Positions 24,601 to 33,497 of a stretch of DNA of 60,000 nt are shown one piece after another; the first letter of the stretch is position 1, and each line of letters opens with the position of its first letter. Under the pieces are notes generated by a model that was not told the DNA's origin, made no database searches, and saw only the letters and a program-made list of their open reading frames with translations. The stretch comes from Symbiodinium natans (lineage: Eukaryota; Sar; Dinophyceae; Suessiales; Symbiodiniaceae): contig CAJNDS010002852.1 in NCBI GenBank assembly GCA_905221605.1, forward strand, positions 126,001 through 186,000, read 5' to 3'. A program made the position numbers and the translations under genes.

Positions 24601-25300
24601 TTGGAGCTCGCAAGTCGCGATATCTTTTTTCCGCAATGCGATGCCTGGTCAGCGTCGTCCTGGCAGACTCAACCCTCGTCATGCTCGCAGCGGAAAGCCT
24701 TAGCACCGCCCAGCTCGACAGTGAAGTCGTTGAGTTGATGATGCGCCGGCACCCCTGCGGTGCGGAGCGGTCGTGCCAATGTGCCCGGACAAGGCAGCAA
24801 CATCAGGTTTGCGGCGACAAAATCTGACAAACGAGCCATCCAGCCAGCCCATCGCTGAGTCCTGGCTACCACATCCCACTGCTGCACGCTGCCGCGGGAC
24901 GCACCCACTGGCAGGCTCCCATGTTGGATGTTGGCGAGCAATGGGCTTTATTGTTGCTGCGTCGCATGTTTTGACGTGAGCTGGGCTGCCCCACACCCGC
25001 CGCCCCCGCTCCTTCCGCAGTCTCCTTGCGCGGGGACTCGTGCGTCCTCACCCCCCTTGTCTGACCTTATGGATGTGCTGTCAGCGAGTCTGAGTGCACA
25101 CTTTCCCATCGCCTCCCCGCCAGCAACGTGGGCCTCTGCCGCGTGGGCTTGGAGACCGCCGCGACGCCTGGACCAGGGGGCCGACGCCGCCGGTTAAGCG
25201 TGCCGCAGCTCCGGCCGCCCAGGAGACATAGAAGACGTAAGCGCGGGGGGAAGCCTAGCAGAGTGCCGAGGCCTGCCAGCTCGGGTCGTTTGCAAACGCC
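21646..25300. other. Intergenic stretch
   Basis: I see no supportable gene. A frame at 22442-22612 is hydrophobic (DPFAALGLVCLCVRAYAYAY) but has no recognisable fold. A TTAGCGG microrepeat lies at 24553-24582. Confidence 0.4.
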
Positions 25301-25309
25301 AACAGCAGG

Positions 25310-25600
25310 CTTTGCCGGCATGTCTAATCATAAGGCCCCAACACAGTCGAAACTCAGCAAAGTCGCCCAAGCTTCTTTTCCCGTGGCTGCACGTACCACC
25401 CGCGCAGGCTTTCGGCAGCGCCGAGGGCATATTGCTGGAGTTGCCCAATCCTGCGCAAGCGTGCGAGCGACCACTCGCCGGAACGCATCCCCCATGACCA
25501 GGTCTCGTATGCCTCCCGTGCATGTGGTCAGCTCGCCCAACCATATTGCCGGGACGATCGTTTGTGGCACAACGGAGGCCAGATTCCGCAAGCAGGAGCT
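25310..25600 (-). pseudogene. Broken reverse transcriptase fragment (fingers to motif A)
   Basis: On the minus strand the frame reads GGIRDLVMGDAFRRVVARTLAQ and then LLSFDCVGA. These match GGVRALVMGDVFRRLVVRTLAQ and ILSIDGVGA of the intact element at 27985-30414. The segment between them is shorter and scrambled, and the frame is lost after motif A, so this is a dead fragment. It lies next to a + strand fragment of the same family. Confidence 0.7.
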
Positions 25601-25689
25601 GCAATCCCCATCTTGCGGAGGGTGGGCCGATGGGAACTTGGGGTTCAGGCGGGCGCCGGGCCGGTCACGCAGCGCCTGTCGCTTAGCCT

Positions 25690-25990
25690 GGGCTGCATGT
25701 AGGTGCTAGCTCCCTGCGGCTCAACCCTGGCAAGACGCGATTCTGGAATGCTGAAGGAATCGCCCCAACCCGGTCTCGCTGACATTGCCCCGGATGGCTT
25801 TGGTTGGGTCGGTGACGGTGCCCTCCCCCGCAGCAGCGACTCTTGGAGTCCCGATCGGCACGCCGGAGTTTGTGCAGGAGCACTTGGTGGGAGCCCTCGC
25901 ACGACAGTCCGCCCTGTTCGAGTTGTTGCCCGCGCTCCAAGACGTACAGGTCGCATGCGTGCTGCTTCTGTACTGCGCTGCGCAATAAGA
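25690..25990 (+). pseudogene. Broken retroelement fragment downstream of RT motif C
   Basis: The + strand gives LRLNPGKTRFWNAEG and then, in another frame, GVPIGTPEFVQEHL followed by LLPALQDVQVACVLLLYCAA. These match VQVHLGKTRAWNAAG, VVLGTPIGSREYV and RLPAVQDLQSAWLLLLFCAA of the intact element. A frameshift separates them. The orientation is opposite to the neighbouring fragment at 25310-25600, so the locus has been rearranged. Confidence 0.75.
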
Positions 25991-26570
25991 TAAGAAGCGT
26001 GCGGACACAATAAGTGCTGTGATTCGTTCGTGTAATTCATGTGTTCTTTCGTTCAGACTATTTCACTGGCATTCATGCGTCCTACATGTCCTGCATTCCA
26101 TTTCGTCCTTATAATGCCAGTTGAATAGTCTTGTTCACTTCGTTCACCTTATTTAATAGGACTTCTGGGGCGGTTCCTTCGGCTTGAAATCCAATAGTAA
26201 ACTCATGGTGATCCAGTAGATGAAATAGGGTCTCAAGGTGTGACAGGGAGTGAATGGTTAACCCGTGTGAATGAGTCTAATAGTGTGATAACAGGGTCTC
26301 AAGGTGTGATGGGTGAACAAGGCTGTGGAGCCCCCCCATGTCAATGCCACACGCAGCAGCGCGCGCAATGTTGCATTTGTGGCTCATGTATGCCTTGCCG
26401 CTGCGGCGTGTGAGATTGTGAGTACTTCTTGAGTGGCGCTTTCACACCGTATATATGCGTCTGAATGTTAGTAGTGTTTTGACATTGTCATGTTTGCTTC
26501 ACTCCTGTCGATCATGTACATATTGTCTCACTTTCAGTTCTGATCGTGACACACGATCGTTCAAGGACAT
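25991..26570. other. AT-richer gap between retroelement fragments
   Basis: No gene is seen. A 17-bp word (AGGGTCTCAAGGTGTGA) occurs twice, at about 26227 and 26291. GTTCACTTCGTTCAC at 26133-26147 matches, in reverse complement at 14 of 15 bases, a word at 40576-40590 in the AT-rich tract after the cox1 fragment. Base composition is unlike the GC-rich elements around it. Confidence 0.5.
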
Positions 26571-26577
26571 GTCTCTC

Positions 26578-26716
26578 TTGATTATGATTATGATTATGAC
26601 TATGATTATGATTATGATTATGGTTATGATTATGATTATGGTTATGATTATGATTATGATTATGAAGATTATTATGATGATTATGATGATTATGATGATG
26701 ACTATGATGATGATGA
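26578..26716 (+). repeat. (ATGATT)n hexanucleotide microsatellite
   Basis: About 23 units of TATGATTATGAT-type sequence run for ~140 bp, drifting to TATGATGAT trinucleotides at the 3' end. On the minus strand it abuts the reverse transcriptase fragment directly after its motif C. The poly-Ile, poly-Met and His/Asn frames across it are artefacts. Confidence 0.95.
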
Positions 26717-27240
26717 TACGACGTAAAGGTCGTCCAAAAAGGCCAGAATGTTGTCGGACGGGTGCAAACCGCTTGCGGCTCTGGCGAGGGCGTTGTGCTG
26801 GCCAAGGGCGAAAAGTGCGGGGGCCAATGGGTCCCCTTGTTCGCAACCCTCGCCCTGTGGGATCCCGCCTGTTCCCCGCTGCATCCCACCAGCTGTAGGC
26901 CGAGGGCTGGCCATAAAACATGCGCTCGACGGGCAGCAACTCCGGAGCAACCTCCCGCAGTTTGCCGAGGAAGGCTGCTCGCGAAATGCTGTCGTAGGCG
27001 CTGCGCCCATCGAGCGACATTACCACGGCATCAGGTCGCCCGTCCAGTGCGGCCCGGACCGTGGCGACCACAGCATCTGTCCCCGCCCGCGACTGGAGTG
27101 CATATTGGAAAGGACGTGTAGCTTGGTCGAACGTGGCTCCCCAGGCCTTGGCCAATGTGCGGGCGACGAGGCGGCGAAAGGTGTCCCCGGTCGCTACCCC
27201 CAGTACTCCGCCATCCGGCTTCCAGTTTCCCCCATGAATA
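26717..27240 (-). pseudogene. Reverse transcriptase fragment with motifs A, B and C
   Basis: On the minus strand the core reads GATFDQATRPFQYALQSRAG, then motif A (VVMSLDGRSAYDSISR), then MFYGQPSAYSWWD. After a frameshift near 26870 it continues with motif B (GEGCEQGDPLAPALFALGQH) and motif C (LAFLDDLYVVS). Another frameshift near 27150 separates the upstream portion, GKLEAGW and the RRLVARTLAK-like region. The copy is cut just after motif C, where the (ATGATT)n tract begins. It is a second, more diverged member of the family of the intact element and retains the usual QGDP, which that copy has changed. Confidence 0.85.
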
Positions 27241-27916
27241 TGACGGAATGGCTACGGCTGCATTCACTCACTCCGCTACATACCTCACGAATGTGAGAGG
27301 ACAGTGATGAACCAGTTTACATATTCTTTTCTCTTTCGCACAGAGTCAATGTGACTTCGAGATAAAACGAGTGTGAAAATCTACCTGTTTTACTCCCTGT
27401 ATAGTGTAGCCGAGGTAACATCTCCCTTTGTATATCTCCTTCAGTTTCAAGCTCAGATTGTTCTAGCGAAGTGTACAGGCCTTGGGCGCTATTCTAGCAG
27501 CCGAAAATTGTGCAACGCAGTTACTGCTCATCACGATCCCAACCTCGAAACCCCAAACCCTAAACCGTAAACCCCAGGAGGGGCATTCGTGCCAGCCCTC
27601 CGTGCGCACACGTTGGCCGCGGCCGGGCCGCACGAAAGCGGGCCAGTGCATTTGCAGCGCAGGCAGGCGCAGGCGCGCGCGCGAGAGGCACGGCTTCCTG
27701 GCGCCAAGTAGCCCAGCGTGCCCGCCCAAGCTCCCCAGTAAGCTGCCGTCAACGTGCGGGCGGCCGATGGCGACTGCCCACGTGTCGACAAAGTTCATGG
27801 CTGCACAACATCGGGTGGGATATTGCGCAACGCATGGTTCGAGCTCGTGCTGGCGCACTGTTTGCCGCAAGGTGTGCCACTCTCTACAGCATTGTTCGTT
27901 TTCCCTCCCGCCCTGC
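27241..27916. other. Flank on the 3' side of the intact retroelement
   Basis: No gene is seen. A telomere-like phrase (CCCCAAACCCTAAACC) lies at 27550-27570. The rest is GC-rich single-copy-looking DNA with overlapping shadow frames. Confidence 0.4.
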
Positions 27917-27984
27917 TTTTTTTTCCGCTCCTTTTTGCACCTGCACGTGAGAGTTCTCAGCCTTCGACCCCGCTTCACAGCCGC

Positions 27985-30414
27985 TCAGCGAGCAGATCCC
28001 CCAAAGGGGATCTCTGCGCCATCACCGGCGTCCCGTGTGCTCACCGGCAGCTCCAGCAGGGACTGCGCGTGGGCCCGCATGGCAGCGAGCCCTGCAAGGG
28101 CCGTCCACCGCCGTGTCAGTGCCCGTGCCGCTGCAGTTTGCGCCCAGGAGGCCCGCGCGCGGCTGCGGACCCGTGCGAGGCGGCGAATAAAAGCCAGCGT
28201 CCCGCTGCTGAAGCGGCCCCCGACCTCCAAGCCGAACACGACGAGGCGGCAGCGGCCCCGTCCGCCCGGCTGGAGCTCAGGGTACGTGCGCATCTTACGC
28301 TGGGCAGCCTGCTCCAGAGCGAGACCCGGCCGCGCATCCGCGCCCGGTCGCGCTTGCCCGTCGCGTCGGACGGGGCAAACCAAGGTGGTGTCAACCGCGA
28401 TTTGCGCCCCCTGCCACAAAGGCAGGCCGTTGGCCACCACCTCGATCCGCCGACCATCGGTCGCCGGCACGTCGAGGTTGAGGTCCCGGAGAGCGACGCT
28501 GGTGGCCACCCGGGCGCCGGCCTCACGGCAGATGCGAGCAGCAGCCCGCTCCAGTGGCCCCGCTCTATGCGCTAGCACCCCAACCTGTGCGCAGGCGGAA
28601 CGGTGGTCCCCGAGCTCATCGAGGGTTCCGCCGCAACGGCATCGGCGCGGGGCGAGCGGCAACGCCAGTCGTAGCCGCCGAAGCAGGAAGGTGCGGAACT
28701 CCCCGCTGTCGACGACGAAGTCCGGGCAGCTCGGGATGGCGGTGATCGCGCAGCTGGCACCTTCGCCGCTTTGGGACAGCAGCAGCGCCCGGGATGCACT
28801 ATCCAAGTCAGAAAACAGCATCTCGAACGCGCGCTTGTCCACAGCAGCTCCGGCACTTTGCTGCCATCCTCGCCTCGTTGGGGCGGAGGGCCCGGCATCG
28901 TCTTCCAGGTTGGGGGGGACCGTGCCCTCCAACAGCGCTGCCCAAGTTGGCGCGTTGTACCCCTGCGAGCGTAGGCACTGCGCAGCGTGCTCTGCCTCCA
29001 TGACGCTGGGGGGCACACCCGCTGCCGCGACATCCAACAGGGGCCGCATGAGTGCGGCGAGCGTGCCGGGGTGGCACTCCTGCAGCGCGGTGACGGTGTC
29101 TGCCCAGGAGGCCCAATACGCCGCATGCCTGTGCTCCTTGGCCGGCGACAAGCCGAGGCCGCCCATGCGCAGCGGCAAGTGGGCTCGCCGCTCGCTCTGA
29201 GGCGGGATGTCCAGCGGTACTTCCCCCCCCGACAGCAAAGTCGCCAGGCAACGCAGTATCGCTTCGTCGTGCGACGCCGCGTGCGACGCTGTTGCGCTCG
29301 GCGGCACCGTGCGCAACAGGTAGTTACACCGAGGCGCCGCGCAGAACAGGAGCAACAGCCAGGCGCTTTGGAGGTCCTGGACGGCCGGCAGCCGCGCGAG
29401 CAGGAGATCCTGCTGCGCTCGCTTCTCCTCCAGGACGCGCGCGACGTACTCGCGGCTGCCAATGGGCGTCCCCAGCACCACCAGACCTTGTGCCTCAGGC
29501 GGCAAGGCCCAGCTCCCTGTCCAACAGGGTGGCTCTCCCTCACGGCGGGGCAGGGCAGCGACCAGGCCCGGAGGCTCCTCGCCAGCGGCGTTCCACGCCC
29601 GCGTCTTGCCGAGGTGGACCTGGACGTTGGCTTGTTGGGACAGAGCCTCTTGTGCTGACCGAAGGGCGGGGAGGGTCCTCTCCGGCGTGGACGTGACGTA
29701 GACGTCATCCAGGAAAGCATAGAGGCGTTCATCTGGCCGCAACTGAGAATGCAGGTGGAGAAGGGCCGCATGTTGGCCGAGCGCGTATAGCCCCGGCATC
29801 AGTGGATCGTCTTGTTCCCCGCCCTCGCCCTGCAACACCTCATGCCCCTCCCCCCGTTCATCGTAATAGATATAGCGGCTGGGCTGCCCGTAGAAAAGGT
29901 GCGCGAACGGCACCAGGCCGGCCAGCGATGTGTGGGAGTTCAGGGCCCGCAGCATACTGGCACGGGAGATGTGGTCGTACGCACCCACGCCATCTATGCT
30001 CAGTATCGTTGTTCGAGGGTCGGCTTCCGTTGCAGCCCGTAACGCCCGGACCAGCGCCTCCGAGCCTGCGCGCGTGCTGAGCGCGTACTGAAACGGCGCA
30101 CACGCCTGCCGAAACTGCTCCCCGAACTGCTGTGCCAGCGTGCGAACCACGAGCCGGCGAAAGACATCCCCCATCACAAGCGCCCGCACTCCGCCCGCTG
30201 GCTTAGTGAGCGCGACCATCCGGCCGAGTCTCAGCGCCCCCGCGATCTCTCCCGGCACTTCAGCGACGCGAGTCTGCCAGCGACGCGGCCTAGGAGCTGG
30301 GTACAAGACTCCTCGTCCAGCAGGACCCGCAGGTGCTCGTTTGTACAGCCCGACGGCCCCGCCGCCGCTCCCCGTCGTGCTCGGCGGAGATTGGCCAGCA
30401 GCCGCCGCGTGCAA
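27985..30414 (-). CDS. Retrotransposon ORF2, 3' part: reverse transcriptase plus endonuclease-like domain
   Basis: The 809-codon frame makes sense from about residue 52 (EVPGEIAGALRLGRMVALTKP). RT motifs in order: GGVRALVMGDVFRRLV (fingers); motif A ILSIDGVGAYDHISR with catalytic D141; motif B LQGEGGEQDDPLMPGLY (residues 194-210), where the common QGDP reads QDDP; motif C AFLDDVYV with D236 and D237. LGTPIGSREYV lies in the thumb region. Near residue 590 is a knuckle, CRCGG...GDHRSAC (CxC-x9-H-x3-C). Around residue 645-675 comes RRIEVVANGLPLW then IAVDTTLVCPV, which I read as a PD-(D/E)XK-like endonuclease core. The catalytic residues are intact apart from the motif B change. It joins the upstream frame by a -1 shift near 30265-30285. 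Confidence 0.85.
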   Translation of the reverse strand: MHAAAAGQSPPSTTGSGGGAVGLYKRAPAGPAGRGVLYPAPRPRRWQTRVAEVPGEIAGALRLGRMVALTKPAGGVRALVMGDVFRRLVVRTLAQQFGEQFRQACAPFQYALSTRAGSEALVRALRAATEADPRTTILSIDGVGAYDHISRASMLRALNSHTSLAGLVPFAHLFYGQPSRYIYYDERGEGHEVLQGEGGEQDDPLMPGLYALGQHAALLHLHSQLRPDERLYAFLDDVYVTSTPERTLPALRSAQEALSQQANVQVHLGKTRAWNAAGEEPPGLVAALPRREGEPPCWTGSWALPPEAQGLVVLGTPIGSREYVARVLEEKRAQQDLLLARLPAVQDLQSAWLLLLFCAAPRCNYLLRTVPPSATASHAASHDEAILRCLATLLSGGEVPLDIPPQSERRAHLPLRMGGLGLSPAKEHRHAAYWASWADTVTALQECHPGTLAALMRPLLDVAAAGVPPSVMEAEHAAQCLRSQGYNAPTWAALLEGTVPPNLEDDAGPSAPTRRGWQQSAGAAVDKRAFEMLFSDLDSASRALLLSQSGEGASCAITAIPSCPDFVVDSGEFRTFLLRRLRLALPLAPRRCRCGGTLDELGDHRSACAQVGVLAHRAGPLERAAARICREAGARVATSVALRDLNLDVPATDGRRIEVVANGLPLWQGAQIAVDTTLVCPVRRDGQARPGADARPGLALEQAAQRKMRTYPELQPGGRGRCRLVVFGLEVGGRFSSGTLAFIRRLARVRSRARASWAQTAAARALTRRWTALAGLAAMRAHAQSLLELPVSTRDAGDGAEIPFGGSAR

Positions 30415-32019
30415 AGCTCAACGACGGGCGAGGAACGCGGATCCAACGGCGGGTCCAACGGAACTTGGACTGTAGGAGGGCGTCTTTCCGGGTCCCGCAG
30501 CGCGGCCAGCGTTGCGGACGTGGCGGGTGCCAACGGGGAAGCGGTTAAGGCCTGGGCCGCGGCGGAGAGCTCGCCCATGTGGGCGAGGGCAGCCGCTCTG
30601 TCAGCCCGACGTCGAACGTCGTCGGCTGACCCATCAGCAGGACGGCCACGCCCGGGAGCCGCGGATGCCTCTGTGGACTCCCGAGCCGCGGCCGCGCTTT
30701 CAACGAGTAGCTGGACCCATTTGCCCTCGCAGAACAGGCGCTCCCGGCGTGCCAACTCAGCCAGAGGGACCCGGGCCGCGCCGGGCGCCCGGAAGAGCAG
30801 CATCCGTGGAGCCAAGACAAACAGTTTCCAGCCATCCAACTCCGTATCCGTGCCCGCTCCGTCCAGGATCGCCTCAAGCGCGACTCGCATGGCGTTCCGC
30901 AGGAGGCCACGTAGTTGGCGTGGCGGTGACTGGAACGTGTAAACCCGGTTGCCGAGTTCGGCGGCCAAATCGATGCTGCGCAGGTGGGGCAGCATCGCGG
31001 GCAAGGCGGCCGGTGAAGTCCGCGCTTGGCCGCGCTGCGAAGGGGCCGTCCCCCCGCAAGCATCCTGGTCGCTGTCTGTGTCGAGCTGTGTAGCCGCGGG
31101 CGGTCTCAGGCTCTGCACGCCCCGTCGTCCGCGGCCGCGACCCCCACGCCCGCGACGCCCACGGCCGCGGGCGCGAGCAGCCATCCCGGCAACTTGCGCA
31201 ACCTGCCCGTCGACGCTGTGACCCGCTGGTGTGGCATTGTCGGCGACGGGGATGGGGGGCGCTGTTAGCGCAGCTGCGCCCGCCGAAATGCGGGATGCGG
31301 CGGCTTCCCCCGCGTAGAAAATGAGCAGCGCTTCCTGCGAGCTGGCTGTGAGATAGTGGTTCTCTTGCACCAGCGCCGCGACTGCCACGGGCAGCATGAC
31401 CCCACCCGCTGCTGGCGCGACCCCCCGCAAGCTACGCAGGTTTGCGTCCGGGGTCGGAGCCGCGCCCGCACGAGCCTGTTGGTCGATGGCAGACAGGAGC
31501 CGCGCCACGGAAACTGGTGGTGGCTGTGCCAGCGCCGCGCGGCCGGCCCGAAACCAAGGGACGTCCTCCCACGCTCTGGCTGCGGGGTCTTCCAGCATAC
31601 CCGCGGCGTGGAGCAGCAACGGCACGAAGTACTGCGACAGCGTGGGCCGGGACCCTCGAGCGGGGACCGTCGGGGGCCCCTGTCCCTGCCACGACAACCT
31701 CATGAGAAGTTGGGTCTCGCCATCATGCTGCGGGCCACGCGGGGTACATGCGGGCGTAGTGACTTCAGGGGTCGTTTCCCCCGGTTCCGTCGGCGCAGCG
31801 CCCCCCGAGATCATCCCTTGCAGTTGCAGCGCATTCCAAGCACGTTCGCGCTGGTGGGCGGCCTGGGCGTTTGCTTCCCGCTCCAGCTCAGCCCGCGCGG
31901 TGTCGTCCGGGGGGCTGGGGGCTGAGGGTCCCGGGTGGCGCGCCTCCCCAACCCGCACACCGGCGAATGGACCCGCACGTTTCCTCGCGACTTCCCCACC
32001 TAATTCCGTCGGCCGCATG
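30231..32019 (-). CDS. Retrotransposon ORF2, 5' part
   Basis: This frame is open far upstream, but it reads as this protein only from about the Met at 32019. That Met is followed by FAGVRVGEARHPGPS; I recall VGEA-x-PGP as a recurrent N-terminal signature of dinoflagellate reverse-transcriptase proteins. It then holds a Pro/Ala-rich region, an RGRGRRGRGGRGRGRRG basic patch (nucleic-acid binding, inferred), and a helical region ending ARRGAAAGPSGCTNEHLRVLL, typical of the segment just before RT fingers. It closes 23 codons after that in LASLKCRERSRGR. The RT continues in the -1 frame (LASL becomes AEVPGEIAGALR). No slippery heptamer is obvious, so a one-base indel is more likely than programmed shifting. 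Confidence 0.7.
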
Positions 32020-32238
32020 CTGTGCCTGCGGGCGCTTTGTGGCACAGCGACGCGCACGCATGCCCAAGAGGATACCCTTCGGCGAGCGCGCCCCGCCGGT
32101 GTCCTGAACCTCCTCCCCTTACCTGCACGCAAGTCTCGGTCATGCTTTTTACGACCGCTGGCAAGGTCAGAGCATGAAAAAACTGCTTCTACTGCGTCAG
32201 GCGGGCGGCGGGAGGTGGGCAATGGGGACAGCCTGGAA

Positions 32239-32658
32239 CTAGCCTCTGCGACGGCTGCCGTGCCCTTTGCCGGGGCCTTTGCCTTTGCCTCGGCCGCGAC
32301 CCTTGTTGGACTGGCCCTTGGCCTCCAGGACAATGGCAATGGCCTCCTCAAGGCGTGGGTCGCGACCATGGCGTTCATACTCGCGCTCCAGTGCCTCATC
32401 CTCACGGCGGCGACGAGAGGGCTCGGGGGTGCGCGAGCGCTCCCTGTCCGGCTCTCGGCTGTCCGACCGCCGCGGGGGGCCATCGGCAAACAGGGCCAGG
32501 ACAGACGCCACACCGAAGAGCAAATTGGCGGCGGCCATGGCTGTCCCCGGCGGCAGCGCCTGTGAGTGCACGATGCGCTGGATGCGCCGCACGGCTTCGC
32601 AGCAGTCGCACGCGCCACCGTCCACTGCGGCGCGGGCGTGGCAGACGTGGCAGTCCAT
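32239..32658 (-). CDS. Retrotransposon ORF1: small Cys-rich basic protein
   Basis: This 139-aa frame starts at MDCHVCHARAAVDGGACDCC, giving a CxxC...CxCC cluster that could bind zinc. A hydrophobic stretch (MAAANLLFGVASVLALF) follows at about residues 41-57. An RS/RE-rich segment (SREPDRERSRTPEPSRRRR) comes next, and the protein ends in GRGRGKGKGPGKGHGSRRRG. The composition fits a nucleic-acid-binding ORF1 of a non-LTR element. It lies in a different frame from ORF2 and about 220 bp upstream of the ORF2 Met. No homologue family can be named with certainty. Confidence 0.55.
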   Translation of the reverse strand: MDCHVCHARAAVDGGACDCCEAVRRIQRIVHSQALPPGTAMAAANLLFGVASVLALFADGPPRRSDSREPDRERSRTPEPSRRRREDEALEREYERHGRDPRLEEAIAIVLEAKGQSNKGRGRGKGKGPGKGHGSRRRG

Positions 32659-32875
32659 GGCGATGGGGGACGAATCAGTAAACTACCCGATCGGCAACGG
32701 CTGCGGGGCAAAATGAGGAGTAAGAAACCTGCATGTGTGCCAGCGGACTGCTTCCTGTACTGCCTTGCCTCAAGGTCCCTCACCCCTGCGTTGCACCACT
32801 CGGAACACAAGGACGGGCAACCAGACCTGCGACGGGAGGGCCGCTTGTTCCTGTCCCTATAACGGGCGCGCCCTG

Positions 32876-32891
32876 CCCCCCCCCCCCCCCC
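32876..32891 (-). repeat. C16 run (G16 on the element strand)
   Basis: A homopolymer of 16 lies between ORF0 and ORF1 of the retroelement. Similar G runs of 16-17 occur at 3244 and 12405 outside the element. Confidence 0.9.
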
Positions 32892-32956
32892 TGCCTGAAG
32901 CAACAGGAGGAACAACCCCCCTTCCGACTTTGCGAAGGGAGGCGTCGGGGGAAGGT

Positions 32957-33460
32957 TCAGGGCTTGGTTCCATGCCCTCGCGAGCGCGCCTGTCGCAGGC
33001 TCCGCCCCATCCCTTTTGTGTCGGGTTCGCGCAATGTCTCGCGGAGGAGTTTGCAAAGCAAGGCAGTCGTGGAGAGGCCGGCGCGGCGAGCCAACTCGCC
33101 GACCTCCCCATCGCCGCCCAGCTCCCAACTCCGCACGACCTCCGTTGCCGCTGCTGCTGTGGTGTCCTGCGCGGGACTCCTGCCCCGGGTTGGCGGCGCC
33201 TGCACGCACAGGAGGATGAGCACAATCGCCTCGCGCGCCACAATCCCCAGCAGCACGCCCGCCAACAACCAGCCCCAGCATGCCGGCAGCGGCGCGAAGC
33301 CGGACGCGTGGTAAGGCGGAGCCCCCCACCCGCAGGTCAGGAACGCGTGGGTCACACTCTGACGACACGAGGTAGGCAAAGTAGCTGCGAAGGAGGCGGT
33401 CGACGAGGAGGCCGACAGCCCCCACCCGACCGCGCGCCATAGAAGTTCCGCCGCCTGCAT
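32957..33460 (-). CDS. Retrotransposon ORF0: small membrane-segment protein
   Basis: This 167-aa frame begins at the first ATG after the spliced-leader relict, about 40 nt downstream of it. One strong hydrophobic segment (WGWLLAGVLLGIVAREAIVL) spans residues ~61-86. The tail is helical and charged (EVGELARRAGLSTTALL). It is in frame with the readthrough of the upstream element copy, but the Met is well placed for a trans-spliced message. Function is unknown. A membrane-segment ORF is unusual in non-LTR elements, so the frame might instead be a captured or spurious ORF. Confidence 0.45.
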   Translation of the reverse strand: MQAAELLWRAVGWGLSASSSTASFAATLPTSCRQSVTHAFLTCGWGAPPYHASGFAPLPACWGWLLAGVLLGIVAREAIVLILLCVQAPPTRGRSPAQDTTAAAATEVVRSWELGGDGEVGELARRAGLSTTALLCKLLRETLREPDTKGMGRSLRQARSRGHGTKP

Positions 33461-33497
33461 CGCACACACCGCGCCGGGACTCCCAAAAGTATGGTGG

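Noticed and set aside
26455-27155. Poly-Ile, poly-Met and His/Asn proteins
   Set aside because: They are translations of the (ATGATT)n microsatellite fused to flanking RT sequence.
27482-29200. 572-codon plus frame
   Set aside because: It is the GC-rich antisense shadow of the reverse transcriptase gene; the minus frame has clear RT motifs.
28572-29771. 399-codon minus frame inside the RT gene
   Set aside because: It is an Arg/Ser/Cys-rich alternative frame of the same strand, without RT motifs.
32020-33467. First ~480 codons of the 1,078-codon minus frame
   Set aside because: They read across ORF0 and ORF1 in the wrong frame and are low-complexity; protein-like sequence begins at the Met at 32019.
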